Under the pieces are notes generated by a model. It did not search any database and was not told the origin of the DNA. It saw only the letters and a list, made by a program, of their open reading frames with translations. The translations under genes were made by a program, and so were the position numbers. Below, one piece after another: positions 22,125 through 31,774 of a DNA stretch of 63,058 nucleotides (the first letter of the stretch is position 1; each line of letters starts with the position of its first letter). Origin of the DNA: Bremia lactucae (lineage: Eukaryota > Oomycota > Peronosporomycetes > Peronosporales > Peronosporaceae); NCBI RefSeq assembly GCF_004359215.1, contig NC_090616.1, forward strand, positions 2,062,279-2,125,336, in the 5' to 3' direction.

Positions 22125-22500
22125 TGTAACGGGGTGTATCGTTACATAAAATTAACACTTAAAGATTGTTAATTAATATATTATCTAAATGGTAGATAAT
22201 ATCTGGAGAATATTACTTTACATGGTAGTCTTCTAAAGACTTATTCATTGGTAGATATGGATCTTTATATCTACTTTCTTCGCGGTCCAGTCAGCGCTGG
22301 ACGCGCGCAAAGAGAAAGTCAGATAAGACTTTTAGTACATATTTTGTATTAGTTATAAATAAGTTAGTATTAAGTAGATAAAAAGAAGAACTTAATGATA
22401 TCAAATACAGTGTTTAATTAACCCTCTTTAAAGCAATTGTTTTAAAGAGAGTCTCCCGCTGCACGTACAAGTGTACGTGAAGTGACGTGAGGCACCACCC
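22125..22500 (+). repeat. Family A LTR (3' LTR of A3)
   Basis: Starts TGTAACGGGGTGTATCGTTACA and stops at GGCACCACCC near 22500. The last 60 or so bases are missing, so unique sequence starts abruptly. Confidence 0.85.
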
Positions 22501-23089
22501 GTACATTGTAAAAAGGTTGAAATTTACTTCAAAAGAGTTATTATTAAGTCACTTAATATCATTCTCCATTTTGCTGAAGCTATACAATCAAGATTAATGT
22601 TCATGTAACATTTTCGTCACAATCAATGAAAGTACCATGGTGCTCCACGTAACTTAAATTCTTCTTGCTTTGCTCCTTGTGCCGGGCAAGTTTTTCGTAA
22701 ATCTTATTGCGATCTAGAAGGTCAATTGAACCTGTCCAAAACAATTTTTGCATATGGCAACTTTTGACACATCCATATGTACATCCTTTCCACTTTTTAC
22801 CCATGTCTAGGCCCAACCATAACACTATTGCTACGCATACACGTCAGTACTCGTCATTGAAATCGCGCAGAACGCGATATGCTCAAGCTTTGACGACTAT
22901 ACAAAACGATGAGCAATCGGCCACAGAAAGTCGCTCTTGAAGTTGCAAATTCACCCTATCTATGTGCAGTTGCCGACCAGCTGTGTACATGTGGTGTGCA
23001 CGAAGGCTACTGGCATTTGTATGCTCATAAAATCGATCGGCAAAAACTGGTTCCGGCTGTGAGGATCAAGAGCAGAAAATTAGCACTTG
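22501..23089. other. Left edge of the gene island, no confident gene
   Basis: Two short frames exist, a 74-codon minus frame at 22601-22825 and a 77-codon plus frame at 22707-22940. They overlap each other, and neither has a recognisable domain. I see no reason to call a gene. The last part holds the promoter of the effector gene. Confidence 0.4.
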
Positions 23090-23101
23090 ATTCATTTTCC
23101 T
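23090..23101 (+). promoter_or_regulatory. Oomycete initiator-like element of the effector gene
   Basis: ATTCATTTTCCT, 37 bases before the ATG at 23138, fits the oomycete initiator (pyrimidine-TCANT-pyrimidines) and is followed by a pyrimidine-rich CTTCTCC. Short leaders of this size are usual in oomycetes. It supports 23138 over any upstream start. Confidence 0.5.
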
Positions 23102-23137
23102 TCTCCGCTCCGAACGCTCACCGGCGGTAGTCCCCAC

Positions 23138-23581
23138 ATGGCAACAATGAGGCGTATATGCTTTCTCTTTGTGTTTAATCTCGCTGTTGCCACAAGCACT
23201 CAAGGCATTAGCGACGAGATTTCACCAGATATCCCTGAGACATCCCAAGCGGTCATCGATGGCCATCGCTTGAAAGGAAGCAGCAAAGTGTCAAAAGCGA
23301 CTACGGGATCAGAGGAGCGTTTTATTAGGAGCCAGCTGCAGTTTTTGATTAACAAGATTTTTGGCGCACGCGGTGTTGCCAAAGTTTTGGTGGAAGAGGG
23401 CCCGAAATTCGGCGTTTTTAATAAATTGAAAGAAATTTTGGTGAAAATTTCGAAATTCGAGATGAAAGGGGACATGCTGTATATGGTGTACATTTACACG
23501 ATTCTCTTTCTGTCGATACCCATCATTCTCGGCGTTGCGATGTACATTAACCACCATGTCGAGAGCAGCTACATTCATTAG
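23138..23581 (+). CDS. Secreted RXLR/EER-like effector candidate with C-terminal membrane anchor
   Basis: 147 residues from the first ATG after the initiator-like element. A second ATG three codons later is possible. Residues 4-20 (MRRICFLFVFNLAVATS) make a convincing signal peptide, with cleavage probably near TQG-IS (about 23). RLKG at 44-47 and EER at 59-61 resemble the degenerate RXLR...EER leader of downy-mildew effectors, at the usual distance after the signal peptide. A helical stretch (64-110) with two lysine-rich helices follows. A strong hydrophobic segment at about 113-137 then looks like a membrane anchor near the C-terminus (tail INHHVESSYIH). Some downy-mildew RXLR effectors carry such an anchor and act at host membranes. 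No intron is needed. It sits between the A3 retroelement and the flippase gene. It could instead be a small membrane protein of the pathogen. Confidence 0.7.
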   Translation: MATMRRICFLFVFNLAVATSTQGISDEISPDIPETSQAVIDGHRLKGSSKVSKATTGSEERFIRSQLQFLINKIFGARGVAKVLVEEGPKFGVFNKLKEILVKISKFEMKGDMLYMVYIYTILFLSIPIILGVAMYINHHVESSYIH

Positions 23582-24816
23582 GTTAGAATTAGGCTTGGCC
23601 ACACGCTTTTACTAAATATATTTAAGAAAAACTGGCCTTTATCTCGCGATCAAATGGATCTCGCGTGGTTTGTAATGCAAATTTGCAAGCAGTAACAGAT
23701 ACAAATATTTAATCCTTACGTCTACTGAAAATACTATATGTTGTCATTTTTAATCTGTAGTTACGGTGAGCGGGTGAGGCAAGACCAAAAGGTGTGTGGC
23801 TATGCTGGGTCCGTTTATTTATACTTAAAAAAAGTTGATAGCAATAATTTAAGTAGGAGCGGTTCAAATTGGAAATAAAACGGAAATTTTAAAATAGTTG
23901 AGATGCAATTTTAATTGTGGGGACCCAAGTCAGATCTGCAAAAATGATCCCGCGTAAGCTTGCGCTCGGGGCTAAATCAAGACGTTCCTCATTTCTTTAA
24001 ATTCTAAAATGCATAAATCAGCGCCACGGGCTGTATTGGCAACTCCTAATGTTATTTTAGTACGCTTGCGTGTAGCCTGTATGGACATACGTCACTATCT
24101 ATTTTGCCGTTACATTTGCGAAGATGCTAGTTATCAAAAAGATTAATACCACTTTTGTGTGCATACTTAATGCAACGGATAAAACGACCACCACAGATCG
24201 TTATCTGCGAGTACACTTTTCACAAACCTCCTTTCTTAAGACATGGAAAGAAAAAACAATTACTTAACCCATGCTGCATTGCATTTTGTCGCTAATTACT
24301 CAGCCACATGTAGATTTTACACTTTTCATAATTATTCAAAGCGATTCCAGATGTCATACACCATTTGCCATTAAAAGTTGCGTAAGAAATCAAGAATCAG
24401 CAAAATAAAAACGATGCCGCAGGCATTAAATAAATCCATCATTGAGCAGACAATTAGCCCTTGAATTACGACGACTCACGATTCACGTTGGTAAGAGCCC
24501 CCCTTCCAGTTGCCCTGACCCTATCCATCCGAGTCGCGCTACCTCACGGCAATAATCTATGCCGTAACCTAAGCCTACGGCTGCCCCCCAAAATATGTTT
24601 TTAACAAAAACTCACCAAGGTGGCTTCACCAACGTATGCGACATCCGCAGGTCTCACTCCAACATAAAATGGAGTCCCGCGCCTATCCAATACTTTATCC
24701 TTACTAGGATTGCAAGCCCCACTTGTTGCGCTTCTGCCCCTAAAATAGAGAGTGTTCTAGCCGATTTAATGGGTACACCCCAAGTCTCTTTGAATCAGCA
24801 CAATCCGTCTGCGCTC
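23582..24816. other. Intergenic region before the flippase gene
   Basis: About 1.2 kb without a coding frame I would defend. No match to the transposon families. It has moderate AT content and would hold the 3' end of the effector transcript and the upstream control region of the flippase gene. Confidence 0.5.
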
Positions 24817-24830
24817 TCTCTCACAATTTA
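24817..24830 (+). promoter_or_regulatory. Initiator-like element of the flippase gene
   Basis: CTCTCACAATTTA lies 12 bases before the ATG. CTCACAATTT loosely fits the oomycete initiator plus its CAATTT-type flank. The fit is weaker than at the effector gene. Confidence 0.3.
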
Positions 24831-24841
24831 CGCGTCGTACG

Positions 24842-27800
24842 ATGGGGCCGCGACCACCTGCTGATAGTGGCACCCCCACTGGAGCCTACGCGCTCTTGTC
24901 TCAGCCGTCGCCCTTGGAGGACAAAAACAACGACGACGATGTCCTTGGCAGCGACGTCGTGGACGTTCACGTGGTCGACAGCCCCACGGAGTGGAGCCAC
25001 GATAAAGCGACGTCAAAGGCACTTGAAATTAGCAATTGTGACAACGTGGACTACCGAATTATACACCTGAATGCCCCCGAAAAGAACGCCGCGTTCTCCT
25101 ATTGCTCGAATCTCGTCATTACAAGTCGATTTACACTGTCGAATTTTTTGCCCAAGTTACTCTTTTACGAATTTAGCAAATTAGCGAATGCCTACTTTCT
25201 AATCATTTCGATCATGCAGACGATTAAACCGATTTCAAATACTGGCGGCTTTCCCGCGTCGTTGCCCGCGCTGTCGATAATTGTGCTTATTGACATGTTC
25301 TTTGCGTGCTTAGAAGACTACAAACGGCACCAAGCCGACCACATTGCAAATAATTTGCCGTGTCAAAAGTTTCAGCTCGAGACGAATACATTTGCAATTG
25401 TCAAGTGGCATACGCTTCAAGTTGGCGATGTGGTGAAAGTGGGTAACCGCGACGCTGTACCCGCGGATCTGGTTATCCTTGGCGCGTACGAACCTGATGT
25501 ATCGAATCCGGCAGGGATTTGTTATGTGGAGACAAAGTCGCTAGATGGCGAAACGAATTTAAAGTTGCGCCAAGGGCTTGAAGTTACGTACCCTTTGCTT
25601 GTGACCGATGCCAGTGTAGCCACTTTAGTTGGCACGATTAGTTGCGAGACACCAAACAACTTTATTCATCGTTTTAGTGGCTCCATTGCGCTGCAAGACG
25701 GCACCAAAGAAGTGATTTCGACCAATGCAATTGTCTTGCGGGGTTCCACGATCCGCAATACGGATTATATCTACGGCGTGGTCGTGAATACTGGCCCCGA
25801 CACCAAGATCATGAGGGCGTCGTCGTCCGAGCCCATGAAATGGAGCAACATGGAAAAGCGCTTGAACAAACAGATTTTGTACATTTGTGTCTTGATGATT
25901 GCATTGTGTCTCTCAGGCGCGATCCTCTCAACCGTCTGGAATGCGCAAAATCTCGACCAAGATCGCAACGACGCGGCGTGGTATTTGTATGACGGCGCGT
26001 CCGTTGCCGTTAAGTCACCCGTCGGCAACTTTATGATTATGGTGCTGTATTATTTTCTCCTCTTAAATTCGTTTATCCCCGTGTCGCTCTACGTCAGTAT
26101 GACCTCGGTCAAGTTCATGCAGGCCTACTTTATGAATAACGACTTGGCAATGTATCACGACGAATCGGATACGCCATGTCAAGTCCGAACCATGTCTTTA
26201 AACGAAGAATTAGGACAAATTGATTATCTGTTTACTGACAAAACCGGGACGCTTACGTGCAACATAATGGAATTTCGAAAATGTTCGATTAATGGCGTTG
26301 CGTATGGGTACGGCGAGACCGAAGTGGGTGTGGCCGCAAAGAAACGCCAAGGTCTTGACACGACAAACGTCGTGGCATCGGACACGTTGTCGCCAACATT
26401 GACCGACCGCGTCGTCCAGGTGCCGTTTGTCAATTACCAAGACGATGCACTCGTTGACGCGTTGGCGCAAAAACACAGTGTCCAAGCTCTTGCAATTGAC
26501 GCATTTTTTGAACACTTGGCCATTTGCCACACGGTCATGCCCGAACGCACTACGGACAAGAAACTTCGATTAAGTGCGTCTTCACCCGATGAACAAGCAC
26601 TGGTGGCTGCCGCCGCGTGTTTTGGCTTTAAATTCATTGGTCGTGGCCCAGGAAAAGCTATGGTTGAGTATTTCTCCTGTGTGGACGAAGGTCCGACGGC
26701 CATGGAGTGCAATCAACCTGTGGAAACGCATGACGTGGGTACCTATCAGGTGTTGGAGGTATTGGAATTTAACAGTACTCGGAAACGCATGTCGGTGATT
26801 GTCCAAGGGCCGCGTGGGAACGTGACGTTGTATTGTAAAGGCGCCGACACGGTCCTGTACGAGCGATTGCGACCGACAATGGACGCTAATGTGCTTCAGA
26901 CGCGGGACTTGACGTTGCAGCACATGGAGCAATTTGCGTCGGAAGGGTTGCGTACGCTTGCAATTGGTGCGACCGACGTGTCGCAAAATGTGTTTCACGC
27001 GTGGAAGCGTCGCTATCGTTGTGCGAGTAATGACATGCGACAGATTGAATTACGACGACAAGGTCTTACGAACGACATTGATCGTTTAATGGAAGAAATT
27101 GAAACGAATCTTGAGATTCTTGGGGCCACTGCGATTGAAGATCGGTTGCAAGCTCAAGTGCCCGAGACGATTTATAAATTACGACAGGCAGCCATTAAAA
27201 TTTGGATGTTAACGGGTGATAAAGAGGAAACAGCGATTAATATTGCATTTGCGTGTCGATTATTGGCCACTGAGATTGAACAAATTGTGCTATCGGCGGA
27301 CTCGCATGCAACAATTGAAGCCATTTGCACGGAATTGCAACTTTATGCACTCGAAAAACACGACGATGAGGAGATGGCTACATCGACGGCCACAGCCGAT
27401 GGACGTGGTCGGAATGCACGGACATCAGGTCGGAAACGATTGACGCGGATTGAAAGTCGTGCGGAACGACCGAGTCGTGAAGTGGCGTTAGTGATTGATG
27501 GCGAGACGTTGGAAGTTGCGCTTGAAGAGTGTCCGGAGTTGCTCTTGAACGTTGCAGAACAGTGTGTTGCCGTGATTGCATGTCGCGTCTCGCCGGCGCA
27601 GAAAGCGCAACTCGTGCGACTTGTACGAGATCATAAACCTCACGTCCGTACATTGGCAATTGGCGACGGTGCGAATGATGTATCCATGATCCAAGCTGCC
27701 CATGTGGGGGTGGGGATTTCTGGTCAAGAAGGGATGCAAGCGGCAAATTCGTCAGATTATGCCATTGCACAGTTTCGGTTCTTATCGCGATTACTTTTGG

Positions 27801-29065
27801 TCCATGGACGATGGAATTACGTGCGTATGGGAAAATTGATTTTATACATTTTTTACAAAAATGTCATTTTGAATTTGACCCAATTTTGGTACATGTTTTA
27901 TACGGGGTACTCGGGCCAAAAGTTTTTTCTCGAGTGGGGACTACAGGGGTACAATTTACTCTTTACGGCCTTACCAATTATCCTCGTAAGTACGTTTGAA
28001 CAAGACGTACCCGCGGGGTTGGCCCACGCGTACCCCCTGTTGTACCGTATCGGACAAGAAAATACCAACTTTAATACCAAAGTCGTCTGGGCGTGGATTA
28101 CGTCGTGTATCTGGGAGTCGCTTATCATTTGTTTCGGCGTCGTGCACGGGATGCAGTACTTGGTTACACGTGCGGACACACCGACCATGTGGGTCTACGG
28201 CAGCACGTCGTTCACCATTGTTTTAATCGTCGTGACGCTTAAACTCTGTCTCCATCAGCAAATGTGGTGGGCTTTTCATTATGTCGTGTACGGTACGTCC
28301 TTTATGCTCTGGATTGGTACCGCCGCGTTGATCTCGTCAGGCGACTCCATTAGTTCTTCATACTGGAATGGTGTGTTTTCCAATACATTTCGCATTGATG
28401 CGTTCTGGCTCGTTGTTCCATTAATTGTTGTTGCCGCCCTTTCACGAGATTTTATGTGGAAGGGTTACACGCGAATGTTTCGACCGTCGTACAAGCATTT
28501 GGCTCAAGAAGTCCACGCCTTTCATTTGACCCACTTGGCAAGTCAATTGCTAACGTTTCCACCGGCACAAGAGTTGCCCGAGAATGCTCGAATGCGACCG
28601 AATGACCGCGTTAGAACGACGGCGTCGATTGGAACCGCGAGTGGAGACGATATGAGTGTCACAAAACCCGTGGTATCGTCCGTTTTAATGCCTTCAAGGC
28701 CATTAACAAGTCGTCTTCATAGTCGTCGATCCACGACACGAGGGAGTGCATTTAGTTACGATGCCGAAAGTGTTATGGTAGAATCGTACTTAGCGACAGA
28801 TGGGTACGCTCGGGATACCCGACGGACCAAAACGATTTTTAAACGCCATGCAAGTCGCGGGTCGTTGGCGTTTCAGCGGTTGCCGTCAGTGGACGACGAA
28901 AGCGTGGACAGTGCGGGACGGACTCGTAGAAGTCGCCACGGATCCGTGAATGGCTTGTCGCAGCGAATTCTTGGACCAGACCGACGACGACGTGGTTTCG
29001 AGGCGCGGGCGTTATCCAGTGACGACGCGCAACAGCTTTTGCGACAAAATAGTCCCACGCGCTGA
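24842..29065 (+). CDS. P4-type ATPase, phospholipid flippase
   Basis: 1407 residues, no intron. P4-ATPases move aminophospholipids from the outer to the inner leaflet of plasma or Golgi/endosomal membranes, usually with a CDC50-type partner. Visible landmarks in order: FTLSNFLPKLLFYEFSKLAN (97-116), the P4 N-terminal signature; TM1-2 at about 115-158; DGET of the actuator domain (235-238). FIPVSLYVS follows in TM4 (411-419, P-V-S-L where many have P-I-S-L), then the phosphorylation site DKTGT (Asp466). KGAD at 666-669, MLTGDKEETA in the P domain and GDGAND (941-946) come next. Six more membrane spans run between about 985 and 1205, then a roughly 200-residue basic tail. All catalytic residues are present and the length is normal. 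Codon use is unlike the AT-rich repeats. It converges on the RNPS1-like gene, 148 bp apart. Confidence 0.97.
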   Translation: MGPRPPADSGTPTGAYALLSQPSPLEDKNNDDDVLGSDVVDVHVVDSPTEWSHDKATSKALEISNCDNVDYRIIHLNAPEKNAAFSYCSNLVITSRFTLSNFLPKLLFYEFSKLANAYFLIISIMQTIKPISNTGGFPASLPALSIIVLIDMFFACLEDYKRHQADHIANNLPCQKFQLETNTFAIVKWHTLQVGDVVKVGNRDAVPADLVILGAYEPDVSNPAGICYVETKSLDGETNLKLRQGLEVTYPLLVTDASVATLVGTISCETPNNFIHRFSGSIALQDGTKEVISTNAIVLRGSTIRNTDYIYGVVVNTGPDTKIMRASSSEPMKWSNMEKRLNKQILYICVLMIALCLSGAILSTVWNAQNLDQDRNDAAWYLYDGASVAVKSPVGNFMIMVLYYFLLLNSFIPVSLYVSMTSVKFMQAYFMNNDLAMYHDESDTPCQVRTMSLNEELGQIDYLFTDKTGTLTCNIMEFRKCSINGVAYGYGETEVGVAAKKRQGLDTTNVVASDTLSPTLTDRVVQVPFVNYQDDALVDALAQKHSVQALAIDAFFEHLAICHTVMPERTTDKKLRLSASSPDEQALVAAAACFGFKFIGRGPGKAMVEYFSCVDEGPTAMECNQPVETHDVGTYQVLEVLEFNSTRKRMSVIVQGPRGNVTLYCKGADTVLYERLRPTMDANVLQTRDLTLQHMEQFASEGLRTLAIGATDVSQNVFHAWKRRYRCASNDMRQIELRRQGLTNDIDRLMEEIETNLEILGATAIEDRLQAQVPETIYKLRQAAIKIWMLTGDKEETAINIAFACRLLATEIEQIVLSADSHATIEAICTELQLYALEKHDDEEMATSTATADGRGRNARTSGRKRLTRIESRAERPSREVALVIDGETLEVALEECPELLLNVAEQCVAVIACRVSPAQKAQLVRLVRDHKPHVRTLAIGDGANDVSMIQAAHVGVGISGQEGMQAANSSDYAIAQFRFLSRLLLVHGRWNYVRMGKLILYIFYKNVILNLTQFWYMFYTGYSGQKFFLEWGLQGYNLLFTALPIILVSTFEQDVPAGLAHAYPLLYRIGQENTNFNTKVVWAWITSCIWESLIICFGVVHGMQYLVTRADTPTMWVYGSTSFTIVLIVVTLKLCLHQQMWWAFHYVVYGTSFMLWIGTAALISSGDSISSSYWNGVFSNTFRIDAFWLVVPLIVVAALSRDFMWKGYTRMFRPSYKHLAQEVHAFHLTHLASQLLTFPPAQELPENARMRPNDRVRTTASIGTASGDDMSVTKPVVSSVLMPSRPLTSRLHSRRSTTRGSAFSYDAESVMVESYLATDGYARDTRRTKTIFKRHASRGSLAFQRLPSVDDESVDSAGRTRRSRHGSVNGLSQRILGPDRRRRGFEARALSSDDAQQLLRQNSPTR

Positions 29066-29213
29066 CCATTGCGACAAAGTGCAGTTACACCTACTTAGAA
29101 ATAATAAAAAAAAAGACGGTTCTTTTGGTTGAAGTTTAAAAAATAAACAACGTGCGCCCATTTGGGGATGGAATTAAAAAAAAATGGCGCACTCGTCGTA
29201 ACCCTTTTTTTTC

Positions 29214-30016
29214 TTAACTACGACTGCGACTCGAGCTTAAACGGCGACGACTTGAACTTCGACTGTTGCTCGAGCTACGACTGACGTCACGACTGCGAGA
29301 ACGTGAGCGACTAAAGCTTCGCGACGATCGGCTTCGACTCGTTCGACGACGACGAAAGGGACTGGGCGATCGACGATAATTGCCACGGTACCCCTTGGGA
29401 CTTCGATGGGTCTTATAAAATGGCGAGGACGCTCGACGACGAAAGAGTGGAGACCGTGGACGTCCAGTACGTCGCGGAGAACTGCGACTACGTCCTCGGA
29501 ATGGCGAGGCTGCGCGTAGACGGCCACGTCCTCCACGTGCAGACGACCGTGGACGACTTGTGCGTCGATAGCGGCTTCGTGGCGAGCGCGATGGTCGTAA
29601 TACGCGTCGTGGCTCCGTTTTGGGTGCCTCTGGAAGTACACGTACTTTGTTGCCATCGAGCCACCCGTCGTGCATGTACTCGCATGCTTTTTCGGCGTCA
29701 ATTTGGCTTGTAAAGACAACGATCGCACTGGCTTTGGCTTTTGGGGTTGCCAACTCGACACGCACTACGAGGCCAAATTTGTTAAAGATTTCACGCAAAT
29801 GGTCCGCTTGGACGTTCCGCGTGAGGTTCTCGACACGCACAGCTATGCGTGTGGATGGCGTGGCTTTTAAGGACGACGGCGTGGCTACGACGCGAAGAAG
29901 TGAGGGGGATAGCGTCGAAGAAAAAGAGGAGGGTACGTACGCGAGGACGACCGCGAGGACGACCGCGAGGACGCGTTAGGACGCGACGGTGAGCGCGAGC
30001 GTGGCGAAGAGGCCAT
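29214..30016 (-). CDS. RNPS1-like SR splicing factor (one intron)
   Basis: Model: exon 1 at 30016-29941, a 56-bp intron at 29940-29885, exon 2 at 29884-29214, giving 248 residues. Exon 1 encodes a Ser/Arg-rich start, MASSPRSRSPSRPNASSRSS. Joining the exons gives PSTRIAVRVENLTRNV, the beginning of an RRM (about 38-110) with RNP2-like VRVENLT and RNP1-like KASAIVVF. Residues 115-248 are an RS domain ending SRSSSRRRLSSSRSRS. This order matches RNPS1, a nuclear protein that links splicing, the exon junction complex and mRNA surveillance, except that its N-terminal Ser-rich part is short. Starting instead at the internal GTG at 29840 would cut the RRM, so the spliced model is preferred. It is divergent from the PH-domain gene. 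Confidence 0.85.
29885..29940 (-). other. Intron of the RNPS1-like gene
   Basis: 56 bp, starting GTACGT and ending TAG with a pyrimidine-rich stretch between. Removing it joins codons in phase 1 and restores a continuous RRM. The size is typical of oomycete introns. Confidence 0.75.
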
Positions 30017-30158
30017 GACGTGCGGAGGGTACCCTTTTTCACGTGTACCTTGAATTTTATTTTTAAGTTACCAAGTTTTAGAAAAACCCTTTTTTCTTGA
30101 TTTCATCTTTTATATTTTTCTTTCGTTTTGGGGTATTGTGCATGTGGTTTAAAGCGAG
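30017..30158. promoter_or_regulatory. Divergent promoter region
   Basis: 142 bp between two divergently oriented start codons. T-rich on the plus strand, with pyrimidine blocks such as TTTTTTCTTGATTTCATC and TTTTCTTTCG. It must drive both genes. No single initiator stands out. Confidence 0.5.
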
Positions 30159-30758
30159 ATGTTGAAAGGGTTACGAAAGGATTTGACGGGGAGGGCCAAG
30201 ATTTGCACGACTGCGACTGATTTTAGACAATTGCAAGCGGCTTGGTATTTATTGCCGGGTGAGACTGTGATGTTTGCATTTATATCGAGTAAAAAAGAAT
30301 TTGCGTTTACAAATGAGGCGTTGATTATGATTGTGGGGGAGTCGGCCACGACTACACGGAAGCTTGTGCATCGAATGTCGTACCAAGAATGTCCCATTTA
30401 TAATGTCGTGTTTGAAACCACAGGACGATTGGATCGGGATTGTGCAATTCAATTTCGAATTGGCCAAACGCACGTTTCAATTGAGATTGCGCGAAAGGAA
30501 GAAGCAAGTGTCAAAAGGTTTTACAAGACGCTGTGGCTGCTTGGTCGGGAGCAAGAAACGCGCATGCGCACGTGGGAGCAAGCCCAAAAGGGTCTGGACA
30601 GAGCGGCTAAAAGTTTGACGATTAGAAAAGGTCACGAGCTCGTGTCACAAGCGTCACACGTTGCTGCGTGGCTTGAAAATACGTTTTTTCAATACAATTC
30701 ACGCTGCTATCGTGACATTATTACTGCAGCAATGAAGTCAACGGCACCATCTGTGTGA
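30159..30758 (+). CDS. Bacterial-type PH-domain protein
   Basis: 199 residues, intronless. Residues about 5-125 look like the bacterial-type PH fold (bPH_1/DUF1696, YvbH-like). Supporting parts are LLPGETVMFAFISSKKEFAF, the strand pattern FTNEALIMIVGESATTTRKL, and MSYQECPIYNVVFETTGRLD, DCAIQFRIGQTHVSIEI. This family also occurs in oomycetes. A charged helix region follows (about 130-199). Ligand and location are unknown; PH-like folds often bind lipids or proteins, but that is not shown here. It starts 142 bp from the RNPS1-like gene. The family call rests on pattern memory only. Confidence 0.65.
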   Translation: MLKGLRKDLTGRAKICTTATDFRQLQAAWYLLPGETVMFAFISSKKEFAFTNEALIMIVGESATTTRKLVHRMSYQECPIYNVVFETTGRLDRDCAIQFRIGQTHVSIEIARKEEASVKRFYKTLWLLGREQETRMRTWEQAQKGLDRAAKSLTIRKGHELVSQASHVAAWLENTFFQYNSRCYRDIITAAMKSTAPSV

Positions 30759-31270
30759 GTGTCAGCGAATATTTGCGTTAAAACAAACAAGTTGGAATTC
30801 ATGGCGTTAACTTTTTAAAAGAATTAAAAAAAAGTGGCAACTACAATTGGTTTTCTTAAAAGGAATCGCTTGTCAAAAGAGACAATTCGTCGTTGAGCAA
30901 TTCGAAACCTCATTTCAATTGATTATTGCTTAAATTTAGCTTATTATATCAAATTGAAGGAATTTTACCAAAACCTGAGCGAAGAGTAACGTTTCCTTTT
31001 GATTAATTGATTAGGCACAGGCGGCTTTACCTTACAAAGGGTGCCTAAGAGGACGCTTAACACCCCAAGACACATATAGAAGCGGATCGCTTCTCTTGAC
31101 TTCATGTCTGGGCACTCTCAGCTGGCACCGTACAATGCGCAATCAGCTTTTCATCTTCATTGCTATGAAAAAAAATCTTTGTTATTCGGCATGGTCGATT
31201 CGTGAGCAGCAAAATCACGGGTAAAGAAAATATCTTCTTCGACAATGAGCGCAATTTTTCATAGGCACAA
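30759..31270. other. Right edge of the gene island
   Basis: About 510 bp, AT-rich first, without a coding frame. No recognised repeat until the B1 LTR at 31271. Confidence 0.45.
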
Positions 31271-31764
31271 TGTAACGGGCTAAAGATGCCCTATGTTACA
31301 CAAATCCATCAAGTTCCCTTTGTGTACTTAACGGGATGATCAATTACTTCATGTGAAGCTCTTAGACCTGCCGCTTGGGTGCGATGCACAAAAGACCCAC
31401 CGTTGTGTAAGTAATGCAAATAAATGTAAATACATTCGGACGGGTGACGGCTAGCGTCATCCGTGATCCGAGGTTTTCAGAATAGTACGCTCGCAATATA
31501 AGGTCTTATATTAAATTTGATTAAATATAAATCAGTCTTAAAACTACTTCCTTTTAGCCTAGTTAACAAGTGCGCACGTGAAGCGGATTACCGCTTCTTC
31601 CGTAGCGACACTTGTCCTAAGTACTTAAATTGTTGCCTGAGGGCGCTTTGGCGCCCACCAATTACCTCAGTGCACAAGAGAGAAGACGGTCAAACCACTT
31701 CCTCGCTGTGCTTGAAGGTGTGTGCTTAAGTAGAGCGTGTCTGCTATAGTAGCGCCCGCCTACA
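31271..31764 (+). repeat. Family B LTR (5' LTR of B1)
   Basis: 494 bp from TGTAACGGGCTAAAGATGCC to GCCCGCCTACA. It contains the stem-loop GGTGACGGCTAGCGTCATCC and matches 56051-56588. A TTGGTGTCACC primer-site-like sequence follows. Confidence 0.85.
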
Positions 31765-31774
31765 CTTGGTGTCA

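Larger units (their letters stand above)
16622..22500 (+). mobile_element. Ty3/gypsy chromovirus, family A, copy A3
   Basis: Two LTRs in direct orientation enclose protease C-terminus, spacer, RT stub, RNase H, integrase, chromodomain and an antisense frame. Gag, the primer site and half the protease are gone at the junction near 17005, and the RT catalytic core is gone at about 18173. Both LTRs lack their 3' ends, so no target duplication can be read. It depends on other copies for any movement. Confidence 0.85.

Noticed and set aside
22601..22940. Two short opposing frames as genes
   Set aside because: They overlap on opposite strands, lack domains and have no promoter-like signal.
24595..24864. 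89-codon frame before the flippase
   Set aside because: It overlaps the flippase start in another frame and has no recognisable composition or domain.
29838..29840. RNPS1-like start at the GTG 29840
   Set aside because: It removes the first RRM strand and the SR-rich start; the intron model restores both.
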